From Pseudomonas fluorescens (GTDB lineage: Bacteria > Pseudomonadota > Gammaproteobacteria > Pseudomonadales > Pseudomonadaceae): a DNA stretch of 64,000 bases. A program made the position numbers and the translations under genes. Below the pieces are notes generated by a model that saw only the letters and a program-made list of their open reading frames with translations, ran no database searches and was not told where the DNA came from. The DNA is taken from NCBI RefSeq assembly GCF_902497785.1, contig NZ_CABVHK010000010.1:1-64000 (forward strand). The letters are read 5' to 3'. Each line of letters begins with the position of its first letter. Position 1 is the stretch's first letter. Positions 17,309 to 25,434 of this stretch are shown here, in pieces.

Positions 17309-18112
17309 ATGACAATGAAAACAATAAAATTCAAGTTGATGCTCTGCGGCCTGCTCACCCTGCCCTTTGGCGTTCAGGCAGAGTCTTCCCATCTGGACAG
17401 CGTCATCCAGCAAGGCCAACTGCGCGTGTGCACGACGGGCGACTACAAACCCTACACCTTTAAGGCCGAGGACGGCGAATACACAGGGATCGACATCGCC
17501 ATGGCCCGCTCGCTGGCCGAGAGTCTTGGCGTCAAGATCGAGTGGGTACAAACCTCCTGGAAAACCCTGATGCCCGACATGCTCGCGGGCAAGTGCGACA
17601 TCGGTGTCGGCGGAATTTCAGTCACGCTGGAGCGGCAAAAGAAAGCTTTCTTCAGCACCACCCTGGATGTCGACGGCAAGATCCCGCTCGTGCGCTGCGA
17701 AAACCAGGCGCAGTACCAGACAATCGAACAGATCAACCAACCTTCTGTGCGCCTGGTTGAACCCGCCGGCGGCACCAATGAGGCCTTTGTGCATGCCTAT
17801 CTGCCAAAGGCGCAACTGCGATTGCACGACAACGTCACTATTTTCCAGGAGCTGCTGGACAAGAAAGCTGACGTGATGATTACCGACGCATCGGAAGCGC
17901 TGTACCAACAGAAGCTAAAACCCGGTTTGTGCGCGGTGAATCCGGGCCAGTTCATGCAGTATGGGGAGAAAGCGTACTTGCTGCCGCGTGATGACATGAC
18001 GTGGAAGTTGTACGTGGATCAGTGGTTGCATCTGGCCAAGGTGACGGGGAATTACCAGAAAGTTCTGGGGCAGTGGATCGCGACGCCCGAGCAGGACCAA
18101 ACCGCCCAATAA
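17309..18112 (+). CDS. Periplasmic cyclohexadienyl dehydratase-like protein (SBP family 3 fold, PheC type)
   Basis: A 267-residue exported protein with a signal peptide ending at GVQA. It has the solute-binding family 3 fold and resembles Pseudomonas PheC, a periplasmic enzyme converting prephenate or arogenate to phenylpyruvate or phenylalanine: RVCTTGDYKPYTF, SWKTLMPDMLAGKCDIGVGGISVTLERQKKAFFS, PAGGTNEAF, DNVTIFQELLDKKADVMITDASEA and EKAYLLPRD are all in the PheC style. The acidic residue in TDASEA sits where PheC has its catalytic Glu by my recollection of that family. It could instead be a plain amino-acid binding protein. It starts 34 bases after the kinase gene on the same strand. ATG at 17315 is an alternative start. 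Confidence 0.75.
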   Translation: MTMKTIKFKLMLCGLLTLPFGVQAESSHLDSVIQQGQLRVCTTGDYKPYTFKAEDGEYTGIDIAMARSLAESLGVKIEWVQTSWKTLMPDMLAGKCDIGVGGISVTLERQKKAFFSTTLDVDGKIPLVRCENQAQYQTIEQINQPSVRLVEPAGGTNEAFVHAYLPKAQLRLHDNVTIFQELLDKKADVMITDASEALYQQKLKPGLCAVNPGQFMQYGEKAYLLPRDDMTWKLYVDQWLHLAKVTGNYQKVLGQWIATPEQDQTAQ

Positions 18113-18164
18113 GATTATTACAATTATATCGTCGGGAAACACCGCATGGACCAGGGAATGACAC

Positions 18165-19694
18165 GTGGCAATTGATACCAGACCCACCCACAAACTATTT
18201 AAGCCCGAATCAATTGTACTGGGTGTATTAGTAATTATATTTTTGGCTTCGCGTCTCTTTCTATTAGATTCAGACATGCCATCATGGGTATCGTCTACTT
18301 ACAGCCCGATCGATGAGTTTTACTACACGACCCAGGCTTTCGACATAGTGGAAGGTATGCACGAGCCCAATGGGAAATTGCTAAGCTCCCAGTACTCTGC
18401 CTACAACATTACGGAACAATTGACTACAGCTGCGTCAGTTTATACTTTTGGTGACAACTATTTCGGACTAAGAATCCCATCGGTTCTTGCCGGATTGATA
18501 GTGCTGGTGCTTTTCTATTTATTAGTCCTGAATCGATTCGGCCTCGCGTACGCTACGTCATTCTCATTGATATTGATGTCCGAAAAAAGTTTCGTACTGG
18601 CCACAAGAATCGCAGAACCCACTATTTTCCGAATGGCTGCCGCCGCCGCGATTATCTTTATTCTCGCAAAGCAAGACTACACCCAGAAAAATCAATTGCG
18701 CGTGATTGGATTCGTGACGTGTTTTGCTTGGCTTTTTATTTATCCAACCAATGCATTTTTAGGGCTGTTTGTACTCATCACACTCGCCACATCCAATCCA
18801 AAAAACCTGGCACCCAGCCTTGGCCACTACCTCACCGGCTGTCTCCTGTGTGTAGTTGTCTACCTCATCAGCTATTACTCACTTGGAAACACGTTCAGCG
18901 ATGTCTTAACAACGAAAAGCATATTTTCCGCTAGAGTTTTATCAGAAACAGAGCCCAGCTTTATAGCGCAGATCAACTCCAAACTTATGGGCCTTACCCT
19001 GGCAAGTTATTTTATTTCGTACCCCTACGTGATGTGGATGTCCATATTCTCACTCATCGTAATGACAATCCTCGTGCCAATAAGAAATAAACTTGTCACC
19101 CGTACCGACAAGGTAATCTACATATTTTGCGTTTGCTTCCTATTGCAGTGCGCTTTTATCAACGACTACCCGGAAAGAAAACTTGTATTTCTTCTGCCCA
19201 TCTGCCTGTACATGGGACTGTTTACCCTGTACATCATTTTAAGATTGCTGCCAGCAAAAATCGCGTTGATTCTGGGCGCCACAGTCGTTACCGCGGTCAT
19301 TGCGACAATAACCCCCCTAACGTTCAACACTATTTACAAAAACCCACAATACACTTACAAAAACGCCATGAAAGAACTGAGCTATCTGGATAACCAACGG
19401 GTCATTGGTGGCTGGAGTTATGGCTTTCGACTGTATAACAACTACAAACCTTACTTAAACAGATACACGATTATCTATTCCGAACCTGAGCGCTACTACC
19501 AAATGCTCAACGATGCTGGGAAGCAGGGTAATGCCAGGTTTACGATTGAATACGGCAATGACAAAACAGAACAAAAAATGAACAGCATTGACTTTCATAA
19601 ATACAAACCGGCATTTAAATCGAATGACCCTTCGTACCCGGACGTATACGTATACAAGTTTATCGAAAAGCAAAATTTCTCGACGACAAACTGA
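18165..19694 (+). CDS. Large polytopic membrane glycosyltransferase-like protein (GT39/ArnT-like fold)
   Basis: A 509-residue inner-membrane protein with about 10 or more hydrophobic helices and a soluble C-terminal tail of about 115 residues. The N-terminal periplasmic loop after helix 1 contains SPIDEFYYTTQAFDI, with an acidic pair where GT-C transferases keep their catalytic Asp/Glu, and this is the main reason for the ArnT/PMT-like call. Such enzymes move a sugar from a polyprenyl-phosphate donor onto a periplasmic acceptor. It is the first gene of an AT-rich cluster with a GT2, a GtrA flippase and aminosugar genes, which fits this role. It uses a GTG start and has weak similarity to anything I can name, so the acceptor is unknown. 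Confidence 0.65.
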   Translation: MAIDTRPTHKLFKPESIVLGVLVIIFLASRLFLLDSDMPSWVSSTYSPIDEFYYTTQAFDIVEGMHEPNGKLLSSQYSAYNITEQLTTAASVYTFGDNYFGLRIPSVLAGLIVLVLFYLLVLNRFGLAYATSFSLILMSEKSFVLATRIAEPTIFRMAAAAAIIFILAKQDYTQKNQLRVIGFVTCFAWLFIYPTNAFLGLFVLITLATSNPKNLAPSLGHYLTGCLLCVVVYLISYYSLGNTFSDVLTTKSIFSARVLSETEPSFIAQINSKLMGLTLASYFISYPYVMWMSIFSLIVMTILVPIRNKLVTRTDKVIYIFCVCFLLQCAFINDYPERKLVFLLPICLYMGLFTLYIILRLLPAKIALILGATVVTAVIATITPLTFNTIYKNPQYTYKNAMKELSYLDNQRVIGGWSYGFRLYNNYKPYLNRYTIIYSEPERYYQMLNDAGKQGNARFTIEYGNDKTEQKMNSIDFHKYKPAFKSNDPSYPDVYVYKFIEKQNFSTTN

Positions 19695-19709
19695 CCAAGT
19701 TGAAAATAT

Positions 19710-20654
19710 ATGACCGCCAAACCGACGCCCGACATTTCAGTAGTCATACCCGTGTATCAGGCGGAGAACCTGATCCACGAACTGCTGCGCCAGCTAACAA
19801 ATGAGCTAAAATCGATCACGAGTCAGTATGAAATAATATTGGTTGAGGACCGAAGCCCCGATAACAGTTGGGTAGAATTACAAAAATCGACTAAATTGTA
19901 CCCGAACGTTAAAGCTGTTCGATTGAGCAGAAATTATGGCCAGCACTACGCCATTTCTGCAGGCCTAGCCCTTGCGAAAGGAGCGTGGATTGTCGTGATG
20001 GACTGCGACCTTCAAGATCAACCCAGCGAAATCCCGAAGCTCTATGAAGAATCAAAGAAAGGATTTGATATCGTCTTGGCCCGGCGAGTGGAACGTCAAG
20101 ATAACTGGATGAAACGGCTTTCTTCGAAAATTTTCTACGGCGCGCTTGGGTATTTAACTGGCACAGAACAAGATTCTTCGGTCGCAAATTTCGGCATCTA
20201 CAGCAGGAAGGTGATCTCCGCGATTAACAGGATGCCGGAATCGATCCGATACTTTCCAACGATGGTACGCTGGGTGGGCTTTAAATCAACAAAGCTGGAT
20301 GTCGTCCACGCAGCCAGACCTGCAGGAAAAACCTCCTACAACTTCAAGAAATTGTTAAATCTGTCACTGGACATCTGCCTCGCCAACTCGGACAAACCGA
20401 TAAGACTGACTATCAAGCTAGGGCTACTCGTAGCGTTCACAGGGTTCATATTCGCGACTTACGTAGCGATCAAGGCTCTCCTTGGCGAAATACAGGTTCT
20501 CGGGTATGCCAGCCTTCTTGTTTCGCTGTGGGTGTTAAGCGGTCTCATCATTTGCATAATAGGTGTGGTCGGGTTGTATGTAGGCAAATCGTTTGAAGGC
20601 ATTAAAAACCGCCCTCTTTATGTGATAGATGAAGTGATAGAACATGAAGAATAA
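19710..20654 (+). CDS. Family 2 glycosyltransferase, polyprenyl-phosphate sugar transferase (ArnC/GtrB-like)
   Basis: Predicted to load a nucleotide sugar onto undecaprenyl phosphate on the cytoplasmic face. A GT-A domain starts at ISVVIPVYQAENLIHELL, with VVMDCDLQDQPSEIP carrying the DxD-type metal site. A C-terminal membrane hairpin follows (about 228-253 and 263-292, IKLGLLVAFTGFIFATYVAIKAL... and SGLIICIIGVVGLYVGKSFEG), the layout of ArnC, GtrB and PglC-neighbour DPM-like enzymes. The length of 314 residues fits. It overlaps the next gene by 11 bases, indicating translational coupling with the formyltransferase. Confidence 0.88.
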   Translation: MTAKPTPDISVVIPVYQAENLIHELLRQLTNELKSITSQYEIILVEDRSPDNSWVELQKSTKLYPNVKAVRLSRNYGQHYAISAGLALAKGAWIVVMDCDLQDQPSEIPKLYEESKKGFDIVLARRVERQDNWMKRLSSKIFYGALGYLTGTEQDSSVANFGIYSRKVISAINRMPESIRYFPTMVRWVGFKSTKLDVVHAARPAGKTSYNFKKLLNLSLDICLANSDKPIRLTIKLGLLVAFTGFIFATYVAIKALLGEIQVLGYASLLVSLWVLSGLIICIIGVVGLYVGKSFEGIKNRPLYVIDEVIEHEE

Positions 20655-21549
20655 CATAGCATTGGGACTGTACCTCATGTCCGCCAAAGGACTGGCGACA
20701 CTTCAGTCTTTCAGCAATGAAAGCAAGAAACTGATTGCTTACGTTGTAGTGGCCAAGGACAACAATGTCACGAACGACTTCTTTACAGACATTATTGAAT
20801 TAGCGGCCCGCTTGGGACTACCCATACTCGACCGATCTCAAACGCCGCCGCCAGCTTCACATGTAATAGCGGTTTCGTGGAGATGGCTAATCGAATTGTC
20901 CCCACAACAACAACTAATCGTTTTTCACGATTCGATCTTGCCCCGTTACAGAGGGTTTGCACCTCTGGCGAGCGCCCTGATCAATGGTGACAAACAGTTA
21001 GGCGTTACCGCTTTAGTGGCTTCCGACGAATACGATAAAGGCCCAATAATTGATCAGGAAGTCATTGAGATCGATTACCCGCTCAGGATGTCTCAGGCGA
21101 TTGACCTTTTATTGCCGTGTTATAAATCACTGACAAAAAAAGTCGTTAATCGCATTATCGACGGCAGCATGTTCGGTTTACTGCAGAACGAGGCTGAAGC
21201 CACCTACAGTCTCTGGCGGGACGACGAAGATTATTTTATCGACTGGAGAGCTGACGCTCATTACATTCAACGATTTGTGGATGCCCTGGGGCCTCCGTAT
21301 AAAGGTGCCGCAACCACAATTGGTGGTGAAGTCTATCGCATACGAAAATGTCAGCCTTTGCCGGACGTCGAAATAGAGAATAGAGACGTCGGCAAGGTGA
21401 TTTTTGTGGTGAACGGTAACCCAATAGTCGTATGTGGTACAGGACTGTTAAAAATACTTGAACTCACAAAAACAGATTCTGAAACAAACGCACTGCCGTT
21501 AGCAAAGTTCCGATCCAGGTTTGTCTCATCAGTTAAAAACCCAGAATGA
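20644..21549 (+). CDS. Sugar N-formyltransferase family protein (ArnA/Fmt-like fold)
   Basis: Predicted to transfer a formyl group from N10-formyltetrahydrofolate to the amine of an activated aminosugar. The 301-residue protein has the formyltransferase core FHDSILPRYRGFAPLASALINGDKQLGVTAL and a DKGPIIDQEV segment, giving catalytic H95 and D131. The asparagine normally two residues before this His (NxH in Fmt and ArnA) is V93 here. The C-terminal region (residues ~200-290) resembles the OB-type tail of Fmt. Neighbours (aminotransferase, lipid-sugar transferase) suggest the substrate is a TDP-4-amino-dideoxysugar. Whether activity survives the V93 change is open; whole subfamilies may carry it. 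Confidence 0.8.
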   Translation: MKNNIALGLYLMSAKGLATLQSFSNESKKLIAYVVVAKDNNVTNDFFTDIIELAARLGLPILDRSQTPPPASHVIAVSWRWLIELSPQQQLIVFHDSILPRYRGFAPLASALINGDKQLGVTALVASDEYDKGPIIDQEVIEIDYPLRMSQAIDLLLPCYKSLTKKVVNRIIDGSMFGLLQNEAEATYSLWRDDEDYFIDWRADAHYIQRFVDALGPPYKGAATTIGGEVYRIRKCQPLPDVEIENRDVGKVIFVVNGNPIVVCGTGLLKILELTKTDSETNALPLAKFRSRFVSSVKNPE

Positions 21550-21563
21550 AAATGAAATAAACC

Positions 21564-21950
21564 ATGAAAAACCGGCATACGATTCAATTCGTAAAATATC
21601 TGGTTGTTGGCGCAGCAAGCAATACTGCGGGCTACTGCACCTATTTATTACTGACGTACTTTGCGCTCCCACCCAAGACAGCGATGACGCTGCTTTATAT
21701 TACAACTGCGGCGCTGAGCTTCTTCGGCAATAAAAGAACTACATTTGCTCATGAGGGGCGTCTATTCGGCGCTGGCGTTCGCTATATTATCGCTCAGGCT
21801 TTGGGATATTTAATAAACCTTGCTATCCTCATGGTATTTGTGGATCAGCTTGGATACAATCACCAAATAGTTCAAGCCACCGCTATTGTCACTGTCGCTT
21901 TTTATTTGTTTTTTTCCTTAAAGCTTTTTGTTTTCCGGAGCGCTAATTAA
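21564..21950 (+). CDS. GtrA-family small membrane protein, probable lipid-linked sugar flippase
   Basis: A 128-residue protein with four predicted helices. FVKYLVVGAASNTAGYCTYLLL and ALSFFGNKRTTFAHEG are the GtrA signatures (helix 1 with VGxxxT-like pattern, and the FxxxKxxTF loop), and the C terminus ends KLFVFRS. GtrA proteins are thought to move undecaprenyl-phosphate-linked sugars across the inner membrane. Its place right after the lipid-sugar transferase genes supports this. The next gene starts on the base after its stop codon. Confidence 0.9.
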   Translation: MKNRHTIQFVKYLVVGAASNTAGYCTYLLLTYFALPPKTAMTLLYITTAALSFFGNKRTTFAHEGRLFGAGVRYIIAQALGYLINLAILMVFVDQLGYNHQIVQATAIVTVAFYLFFSLKLFVFRSAN

Positions 21951-22709
21951 ATGTCAGACAACCGCTCCCCTTTTCCACCGGCTTATTTCGCAAAGCTAGC
22001 GGAGGTCGAATCGGGTAATTGGTGGTTTCGCTCAAGAAACCGCACTTTATTATGGGTTCTAAAAAGAAAAGCAGGTCAATTTAATAATTTTTTAGAAGTC
22101 GGATGCGGTACGGGGTATGTATTGGAAGGCGTACGGAATGCATTCCCTGAAGTAGACATGTTCGGTGCAGAATACCATGAGGAAGGGCTGGACTTCGCAA
22201 GAGCACGAATCCCCTCTGCGAGCTTCAGACAACTGGACGTTACTAACATGACCGACACCGGTATTTTTGATGTGATCGGTGCGTTCGATGTCATTGAACA
22301 TATAGAGGAAGATCAAAAGTCGTTGTCGAACCTTGCTCGCGCGCTCAAACCCAACGGCAAGTTAATTATTTCAGTCCCGCAGCACCAATGGTTGTGGTCA
22401 TATACAGACGAGGCCGCCTGTCACGTCAGAAGATACTCCAGGAAAGACCTCGAGACCAAACTTCATCAGGCGGGTTTAAAACTGGACTATACGTCATCAT
22501 TTGTCAGCCTGCTTGTCCCGCTGATGTTTATTTCCAGGCAACGTAAGAGCAAACTGGAAGCAGATCCAATGAGCGAGCTGAAAACTCCGAAAATCCTGAA
22601 TGCGCTGCTGGAGATCATCATGAGATTCGAATTGCTCCTTATGAAATCCGGCGTTAGATTCCCTATCGGCGGATCGCTCCTGGTAGTTGCAAGCAAAGCA
22701 AACGACTAA
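21951..22709 (+). CDS. SAM-dependent methyltransferase (class I) with hydrophobic C-terminal helices
   Basis: A 252-residue methyltransferase. The N-terminal WWFRSRNRTLLWVLKRK is typical of sugar/lipid-linked methyltransferases found in GtrA/GT2 clusters. The SAM-binding motif is FLEVGCGTGYVLEGV (motif I), with GAFDVIEHIEED for motif II/III. The C-terminal half has hydrophobic stretches (SSFVSLLVPLMFISRQ), suggesting association with the membrane. It could methylate the lipid-linked or final sugar; the acceptor cannot be read from sequence. It begins directly after the GtrA stop. Confidence 0.85.
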   Translation: MSDNRSPFPPAYFAKLAEVESGNWWFRSRNRTLLWVLKRKAGQFNNFLEVGCGTGYVLEGVRNAFPEVDMFGAEYHEEGLDFARARIPSASFRQLDVTNMTDTGIFDVIGAFDVIEHIEEDQKSLSNLARALKPNGKLIISVPQHQWLWSYTDEAACHVRRYSRKDLETKLHQAGLKLDYTSSFVSLLVPLMFISRQRKSKLEADPMSELKTPKILNALLEIIMRFELLLMKSGVRFPIGGSLLVVASKAND

Positions 22710-22742
22710 CAGCCGACCCATAACAATGGGCATGGACAAATC

Positions 22743-23882
22743 ATGGACAATGGAAAAATAGATTTTAACCGCCCTTACATGACTGGCAAAGAACTGTATT
22801 ATATTGCCGAAGCCAAATTTGGAAATATGCTTGCAGGGGATGGCACATTTACCAAACGTTGCCACGCATGGCTCGAAGAAAAAACTGGTTGTAGTAAAGC
22901 ACTCCTTACTCACTCATGCACTGCTGCACTTGAAATGGCTGCACTGTTGCTAAACGTCGAGCCGGGTGATGAAATAATCATGCCGTCATATACGTTTGTT
23001 TCAACGGCGAATGCATTCGTTCTGCGTGGCGCCATTCCAGTGTTCATTGATATTCGTGAAGACACGCTTAACATCGACGAGCGTCTGATTGAAGCGGCTA
23101 TCACCCCACGAACCAAAGCAATAGTTCCAGTTCACTATGCGGGTGTCGCCTGTGAAATGGACATTATTATGTCGCTCGCCCGAAAGTATAACCTTATGGT
23201 CGTTGAGGATGCGGCTCAAGGTGTAATGTCGACATATAAGGGCAAGGCGCTTGGTAGCATTGGTGATCTTGGCGCATTCAGTTTTCATGAAACGAAAAAT
23301 GTGATTTCAGGCGAAGGTGGAGCACTATTAGTCAACACACCGAATCTCGCACTTAGAGCAGAAATTATTCGTGAAAAAGGCACAGATCGCAGTCGGTTCT
23401 TCAGAGGAGAAGTCGACAAGTATACATGGCAAGAAGTAGGTTCATCCTACCTGCCTGGCGAGCTTATCGCTGCATTTCTGTGGGCCCAGTTAGAGGAAGC
23501 GCAATCCATCACAAACGAAAGAATACGCAGCTGGAATTACTATAACGATGCTTTACAAGGTTTTGAAAATCAGGGGCTTCTGCGCAGACCTGTTATTCCG
23601 GAAAACTGCACACACAACGCGCACATGTATTATGTTCTACTTCCAGAATCAATGGATCGACAAAAAGTCATATCCGACCTGAAACGCAACAATATATATT
23701 CGGTCTTTCATTACGTCCCGCTGCATTCCTCACCTGCAGGACAGCGTTATGGCAAAGTCCATGACTCCATGAGCGTCACCGACATGCAATCCGAAAGACT
23801 CATTCGCCTGCCACTTTGGGTTGGGTTGAGCACCGACCAGCAAGAAAAAGTTGTGGAAACGTTGTACAGATCACTGCGATAG
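22743..23882 (+). CDS. TDP-4-amino-4,6-dideoxygalactose transaminase-type aminotransferase (WecE/RffA-like)
   Basis: PLP enzyme of the DegT/DnrJ/EryC1 fold, 379 residues. The internal aldimine lysine is K185 in AFSFHETKNVISGEGGAL, D156 (VVEDAAQG) binds the pyridine nitrogen, and THSCTAALEMAALLL forms the phosphate cup. FNRPYMTGKELYYIAEA and the HNAHMYYVLLP region match E. coli WecE/RffA, which makes TDP-4-amino-4,6-dideoxy-D-galactose from TDP-4-keto-6-deoxyglucose. No rmlA/rmlB is in the window; the TDP-sugar precursor must come from elsewhere. It is the last gene of the cluster. The exact sugar isomer is inferred from resemblance only. Confidence 0.88.
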   Translation: MDNGKIDFNRPYMTGKELYYIAEAKFGNMLAGDGTFTKRCHAWLEEKTGCSKALLTHSCTAALEMAALLLNVEPGDEIIMPSYTFVSTANAFVLRGAIPVFIDIREDTLNIDERLIEAAITPRTKAIVPVHYAGVACEMDIIMSLARKYNLMVVEDAAQGVMSTYKGKALGSIGDLGAFSFHETKNVISGEGGALLVNTPNLALRAEIIREKGTDRSRFFRGEVDKYTWQEVGSSYLPGELIAAFLWAQLEEAQSITNERIRSWNYYNDALQGFENQGLLRRPVIPENCTHNAHMYYVLLPESMDRQKVISDLKRNNIYSVFHYVPLHSSPAGQRYGKVHDSMSVTDMQSERLIRLPLWVGLSTDQQEKVVETLYRSLR

Positions 23883-24236
23883 CAACGCATTGAATACCGT
23901 ATTTAGGAAAACGAATACCCACTCGATATCAGCACCTGCTCAGACCATCCCCCTTGCTCGGCATCCGAATTGATTTCTTGTTCGATAGCCGATGGGGGGA
24001 GGCAAACTGCTTCTTACGGTGCGGCGCGAAAAGGTTGATTTTCACTTGGCCATATCCTGATAAACTGCCTTCCCGTCCACGATTCATCTCTGCGCTTTAT
24101 AGGCTGTCCCCTGCGCGCATGCGTGATGTGATCGTGCCCATTTCCGCTTGCTACATTGCCGAATGTCCTCGCGACATCGTAGCAACCGTTTTAAAGAATG
24201 AATGGGCAACAACCGCTGTATAAAAGATCAGTACCA
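23883..24236. other. Non-coding gap between the sugar cluster and dusA
   Basis: About 350 bases without a credible gene. An 89-codon open frame at 23954-24223 lacks a ribosome-binding site and any recognisable protein pattern. TTGATT at 24035-24040 and TGATAA at 24058-24063 (17-base spacer) could be the dusA promoter. Composition shifts here from the AT-rich cluster back to the GC-rich backbone. Confidence 0.5.
24035..24063 (+). promoter_or_regulatory. Possible dusA promoter
   Basis: TTGATT, 17 bases, TGATAA, about 175 bases upstream of dusA. The match to sigma-70 is modest, and no better candidate was found in the gap. Confidence 0.35.
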
Positions 24237-25256
24237 ATGAATTTCGAAAATGCTGAAACGCCCGTAAACACTAGCCCTACCCGTTCTGAGCCGTCCCGCC
24301 GCTTCAGCGTCGCGCCGATGATGGATTGGACTGACCGCCACTGCCGGTTTTTCCTGCGCCTGCTCTCTAAACACGCCCTCCTCTACACCGAAATGGTCAC
24401 CACCGGCGCGCTGCTCAACGGCGATCATGATCGCTTCCTCCGTCACAACGAAGCCGAACACCCACTTGCCCTGCAACTGGGCGGCAGTGTTCCGCTGGAC
24501 TTGGCCGCGTGCGCGCGCATGGCTCAAGAGCACGGTTACGACGAAGTGAATCTGAATGTCGGCTGCCCGAGTGATCGGGTGCAGAACAATATGATCGGCG
24601 CGGTGTTGATGGGGCATCCGCAGCTGGTTGCGGATTGTGTGAAGGCGATGCGCGATGCGGTGTCGATTCCGGTGACGGTGAAGCATCGGATCGGGATTAA
24701 TGGACGGGATAGTTACGAGCAGTTATGTGATTTCGTTGGCACGGTTCGCGACGCGGGTTGCGCGAGTTTTACCGTACATGCGCGGATTGCAGTTTTGGAG
24801 GGGTTGTCGCCGAAAGAGAATCGCGACATTCCACCGCTGCGATACGACGTGGCGGCGCAGTTGAAGAAGGATTTTCCGGAATTGGAGATTATTCTCAACG
24901 GCGGCATCAAGACACTGGAGGCCTGTCATGAGCATTTGCAGACATTTGATGGCGTGATGCTCGGCCGTGAGGCGTACCACAATCCTTATGTAATGGCTGA
25001 GGTGGATCAGCAATTGTTCGGCAGCACTGCGCCGGTGATCAGTCGAGCCGAAGCGCTCGCGCAGTTGCGGCCTTACATCGCAGCGCATATTGAGTCAGGT
25101 GGTTCGATGCACCACATCACTCGGCATGTGCTGGGGCTGGGCACCGGGTTTCCGGGCGCGCGGAAGTTTCGGCAGTTGTTGTCGGTGGATATTCACAAGG
25201 CCAAGGAGCCCCTGGCGTTGCTGGATCAGGCGGCGGAGCTGCTTGAAGGTCGCTAA
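24237..25256 (+). CDS. dusA: tRNA-dihydrouridine(20/20a) synthase DusA
   Basis: FMN enzyme that reduces U20/U20a in the tRNA D-loop. The family core starts at RRFSVAPMMDWTDRHCRFFLRLLSKHALLYTEMVTTGAL. The catalytic Cys is in LNVGCPSDRVQ, KHRIGI carries the FMN/substrate-binding Lys-His region, and NGGIKTLEAC and MLGREAYHNPY bind the FMN phosphate. The C terminus holds the tRNA-binding helices (SMHHITRHVLGLGTGFPGARKFRQLLS). The start at MNFENAETP is chosen by length; an ATG at 24198 would add 13 residues and neither has a strong ribosome-binding site. dusA is a known chromosomal insertion site for mobile elements in proteobacteria. Confidence 0.95.
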   Translation: MNFENAETPVNTSPTRSEPSRRFSVAPMMDWTDRHCRFFLRLLSKHALLYTEMVTTGALLNGDHDRFLRHNEAEHPLALQLGGSVPLDLAACARMAQEHGYDEVNLNVGCPSDRVQNNMIGAVLMGHPQLVADCVKAMRDAVSIPVTVKHRIGINGRDSYEQLCDFVGTVRDAGCASFTVHARIAVLEGLSPKENRDIPPLRYDVAAQLKKDFPELEIILNGGIKTLEACHEHLQTFDGVMLGREAYHNPYVMAEVDQQLFGSTAPVISRAEALAQLRPYIAAHIESGGSMHHITRHVLGLGTGFPGARKFRQLLSVDIHKAKEPLALLDQAAELLEGR

Positions 25257-25434
25257 CGGTCACCCCGGTTGAACCTGTGCGCCTATTCGGCATCGTATTT
25301 ACCGACACCGCGCCCCGCCATTCAAACATCCGTTTTTCAGATGTTGCCCACGGGGCCTTCGATACGTACATACGCCCTTGAGTGGCTGTCAGCGCTCGGG
25401 TAATGTCATTAGACCCACAGGACAGAGCACGCCC

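Noticed and set aside
23954..24223. 89-codon open frame upstream of dusA
   Set aside because: No ribosome site, no family pattern, and it covers the probable dusA promoter region.
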